A stretch of DNA of 64,000 nt from Psychrobacter sp. UBA5136. Lineage in GTDB: Bacteria > Pseudomonadota > Gammaproteobacteria > Pseudomonadales > Moraxellaceae. Positions 62,124 through 64,000 of the stretch are shown one piece after another (the first letter of the stretch is position 1; each line of letters begins with the position of its first letter). The notes beneath the pieces are model-generated. The model was not told the DNA's origin. It saw nothing but the letters and a program-made list of their open reading frames with translations, and searched no databases. Position numbers and translations under genes: made by a program. The stretch lies in NCBI RefSeq assembly GCF_002414005.1, contig NZ_DHYG01000043.1, positions 1-64,000 on the forward strand, in the 5' to 3' direction.

Positions 62124-63371
62124 ATGCGCTATGAAGTTATCGTTATCGGTGCAGGTATGGTCGGCACCTCAGTTGCTTGGCATCTACAAAAAAATAACGC
62201 CGAAGTTTTACTTTTAGACAAAAAACTACCGGGCTCTGAGACTTCATACGGCAATGCAGGCTTGATTCAACGCGAGGCGATTCATACCCATCCGTTTCCG
62301 CGTCAGCTGTCTGAGATGATACGCGTACTGCCCAATCAAGGCACCGATATTCGCTATCGCATTCCAGCGCTTTTGCGTTATCATCAGGCGTTATTGCAGT
62401 ACTGGAAATACTCGACGCCTGCATCAGTCAAAAAAATAGAAGCCGAATGGCAGACGCTGATTGAGCATTGCACCAGCGAGCACCAAACCATGATTGAAGC
62501 CTCTGGGGCTGAATACTTGATTAGCCGCAAAGGTTGGTTGCAGCTGCATCGCTCTGAAGAAACGCTAAAAGAAGCCATTGCTGCCGCTATTAAAGACCGT
62601 GAGCAAGGTGTTGAACACACTGTCTTAACGATTGAAGAGTTAAAAGCGATGGAGCCGAGCGCTAATTTTGACGACTTCGTTGGTGCGATTCATTGGCTCA
62701 ACTCTTGGCAGGTGTCAAACCCAAGCTTATTGGTGAAATCATACGCTAAAAACTTTCAAGAAATGGGCGGTACCATTAAAGAAAGCAGCGTAAATGAAAT
62801 TGTACAAGAACAAGATGGCTGGAAAATCATTACCGACAACGACACTTTTTATAGTGATAAGCTGGTCATTGCCGCAGGACCTTGGTCGAACGATTTAATT
62901 AAACCGCTTGGCTATGATTTGCCGTTGTTCCCGATGCGCGGCTATCATCAGCATTTTAAAGTGACAGAAAAAAACACCATCAACCATAGTATGTTTGATA
63001 TGGATAAAGGCTTTGTGATGGGGCCAATGCAGCAAGGTATCCGTATTACCACGGGTGCTGAGATGACCACCATGAATGCGCCAAAGAACTTTGGCCAATT
63101 AAATACCGTATTAAAATTTGCGCGCAAAATTCTGCCGCTCGAAGACGCCGTTGAGAGCGAAGCATGGGCAGGCTCACGTCCTTGTATGCCGGACATGAAG
63201 CCAGTTATTGGCCCTGCACCGCAGCACGATAAATTATGGTTTGCCTTTGGTCATAGCCATCAAGGTTTTACTTTAGGACCAACGACAGGTCGCCTTGTCG
63301 AAGAGATGATTCATAACAAGCCATTATTGGTTGATATTAAACCCTTTAGCGCCGAGCGTTTTTCTCAGTAA
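62124..63371 (+). CDS. FAD-dependent D-amino-acid dehydrogenase-like oxidoreductase
   Basis: 415 residues of the DAO/DadA family. N-terminal FAD site VIVIGAGMVGTSVAWHLQ, GNAGLIQREA, then FPMRGYHQHF and a C-terminal GHSHQGFTLGPTTGRLVEE. It oxidises an amine or D-amino acid to an imine. The RidA-like gene 44 bases downstream would clear the imine product, so the pair likely acts in one pathway. The exact substrate is unknown. Confidence 0.88.
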   Translation: MRYEVIVIGAGMVGTSVAWHLQKNNAEVLLLDKKLPGSETSYGNAGLIQREAIHTHPFPRQLSEMIRVLPNQGTDIRYRIPALLRYHQALLQYWKYSTPASVKKIEAEWQTLIEHCTSEHQTMIEASGAEYLISRKGWLQLHRSEETLKEAIAAAIKDREQGVEHTVLTIEELKAMEPSANFDDFVGAIHWLNSWQVSNPSLLVKSYAKNFQEMGGTIKESSVNEIVQEQDGWKIITDNDTFYSDKLVIAAGPWSNDLIKPLGYDLPLFPMRGYHQHFKVTEKNTINHSMFDMDKGFVMGPMQQGIRITTGAEMTTMNAPKNFGQLNTVLKFARKILPLEDAVESEAWAGSRPCMPDMKPVIGPAPQHDKLWFAFGHSHQGFTLGPTTGRLVEEMIHNKPLLVDIKPFSAERFSQ

Positions 63372-63415
63372 CTTCTTACCAAGTAACGTTTAAATAAAAA
63401 TTAAGGACAATAACC

Positions 63416-63754
63416 ATGCAAAAGCTCCATAGTAACCAACGTATGAGTCAAATTGTGATTCATAACCAGACCATTTATCTGTCCGGCCAAGTCGGTAATA
63501 GTGAAGATGACATCAAAGCGCAAACCTTAACGTGCCTAGAGAAAGTCGAAAAACTGCTGCAAGAAGTTGGCAGTGATAAATCAAAAATGCTCTCAGCGAC
63601 CGTCTGGCTAAAAAGCATGGTGGATTTTGCGGCGATGAATGAAGTGTGGGATAAATGGTTTGAAGGTGTCCAGCCACCCGCGCGCGCATGTGGCGAATCG
63701 GCGCTGGCTCGTCCTGAGTTACTGGTCGAAATTACCGTTATCGCTGCTGAATAA
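63416..63754 (+). CDS. RidA/YjgF-family imine deaminase
   Basis: 112 residues. RidA fold with IYLSGQVGNSEDDIKAQTLTCLEKVEKLL, AMNEVWDKWF and the family signature PARACGESALARPELLVEITVIA, which holds the active-site Arg. It hydrolyses reactive enamine/imine intermediates. It forms an operon with the FAD oxidoreductase upstream and is followed by a strong terminator. Confidence 0.92.
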   Translation: MQKLHSNQRMSQIVIHNQTIYLSGQVGNSEDDIKAQTLTCLEKVEKLLQEVGSDKSKMLSATVWLKSMVDFAAMNEVWDKWFEGVQPPARACGESALARPELLVEITVIAAE

Positions 63755-63794
63755 ACGCTTGTTTTGCATGCTTAGATTGAAGATTAGATAAAAT

Positions 63795-63826
63795 AAAAGG
63801 GCGTGATATTGATATCACGCCCTTTT
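63795..63826 (+). terminator. Terminator after the RidA-like gene
   Basis: A near-perfect 15-bp stem AAAAGGGCGTGATAT / ATATCACGCCCTTTT, 40 bases after the stop, likely active on both strands. Confidence 0.9.
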
Positions 63827-63905
63827 CTATGCGCTAATTATACAAAGTAGACTATAATCAACCCCATTTAACGTAATTGACGTGCAAATAAATAAGGCCA
63901 CCATC

Positions 63906-64000
63906 ATGATTAATACCAAGATATATAAATCCATTTATGTGTTAGCAGAAAAGCTGCTAGAAGCGGACAGTAAAAACGATCAAAAAACCTTTGATGCGCT
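63906..64000 (+). CDS. Partial gene running off the right edge
   Basis: ATG 63906 with AAGG nine bases upstream opens a frame that is unbroken to the end: MINTKIYKSIYVLAEKLLEA and onward. Only 31 codons are visible, so no family can be named. It starts about 80 bases after the terminator. Confidence 0.6.
   Translation, partial: MINTKIYKSIYVLAEKLLEADSKNDQKTFDA

Noticed and set aside
1..64000. CRISPR array or complete prophage.
   Set aside because: No regularly spaced repeats with unique spacers and no phage structural genes; the only mobile signals are one IS and one integrase.

Overview
The window looks like chromosome of a Psychrobacter-like member of the Moraxellaceae (Gammaproteobacteria). 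Base composition is moderately AT-rich, and housekeeping genes (fpr, trmO, gspE, gspHIJK, dgt, ychF, a UvrD-type helicase) are mixed with metal-response and envelope-modification genes. The genus is inferred from protein style and gene content, not from a search.

Region 1 (1-12.6 kb), envelope and cation response. An OmpR/QseC-type two-component pair, two PepSY-domain secreted proteins, a Mn exporter (MntP), a CorA-family transporter, DgkA, a PAP2 phosphatase, a second (ColRS/PmrAB-like) two-component pair and the lipid A phosphoethanolamine transferase EptA lie together, with a remnant of a DedA protein at the edge. An IS5-family element sits 23 bp upstream of the first response regulator. 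Repeated operator-like sequences link these genes. CTTAAC-N5-CTTAAC, on the coding strand, lies in front of dgkA and eptA. A 16-bp CTTAT/CTAAG motif lies in front of both PepSY genes.

Region 2 (12.7-28.3 kb), copper resistance. copS-copR face a run of copper genes: small Met/His-rich periplasmic proteins, a c-type cytochrome, a DUF411 protein, the multicopper oxidase PcoA/CopA and the outer-membrane protein PcoB/CopB. Then come a DUF305 protein, an APC permease, small membrane proteins and a CPC-type copper ATPase with three N-terminal metal-binding modules. tatABC follows, and PcoA carries a twin-arginine signal. CusR-like palindromes precede the copper genes.

Region 3 (28.4-32.3 kb) holds an ATP-grasp protein, a DUF6122 protein, a small ion channel with an unusual filter and a protein of 17 leucine-rich repeats.

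Region 4 (32.7-46.5 kb), defence island. A type I restriction-modification operon (hsdM, hsdS ... hsdR) is split by three AT-rich genes: an Abi_C HEPN-like protein, an Abi_2/AbiF-like HEPN protein and a SMEK-domain protein. Just after the AbiF-like gene, on the opposite strand, lies a perfect consensus promoter (TTGACA-17-TATAAT) followed by a roughly 60-nt structured RNA ending in a U7 tract: a candidate AbiF-type toxin with RNA antitoxin. Next to it lies a decayed copy of the hsdS 3' end, suggesting the cargo arrived by recombination at hsdS. A CoiA-like nuclease, a Cys-rich small protein and a tyrosine integrase close the island next to tRNA-Leu(CAA).

Region 5 (46.6-64 kb) is ordinary core genome: Fpr, TrmO, the type II secretion genes gspE and gspHIJK, a TatD nuclease, two TetR regulators, Dgt, YchF, a UvrD-family helicase, an FAD-dependent amine/amino-acid oxidase with its RidA-like partner, and the start of a further gene at the edge.
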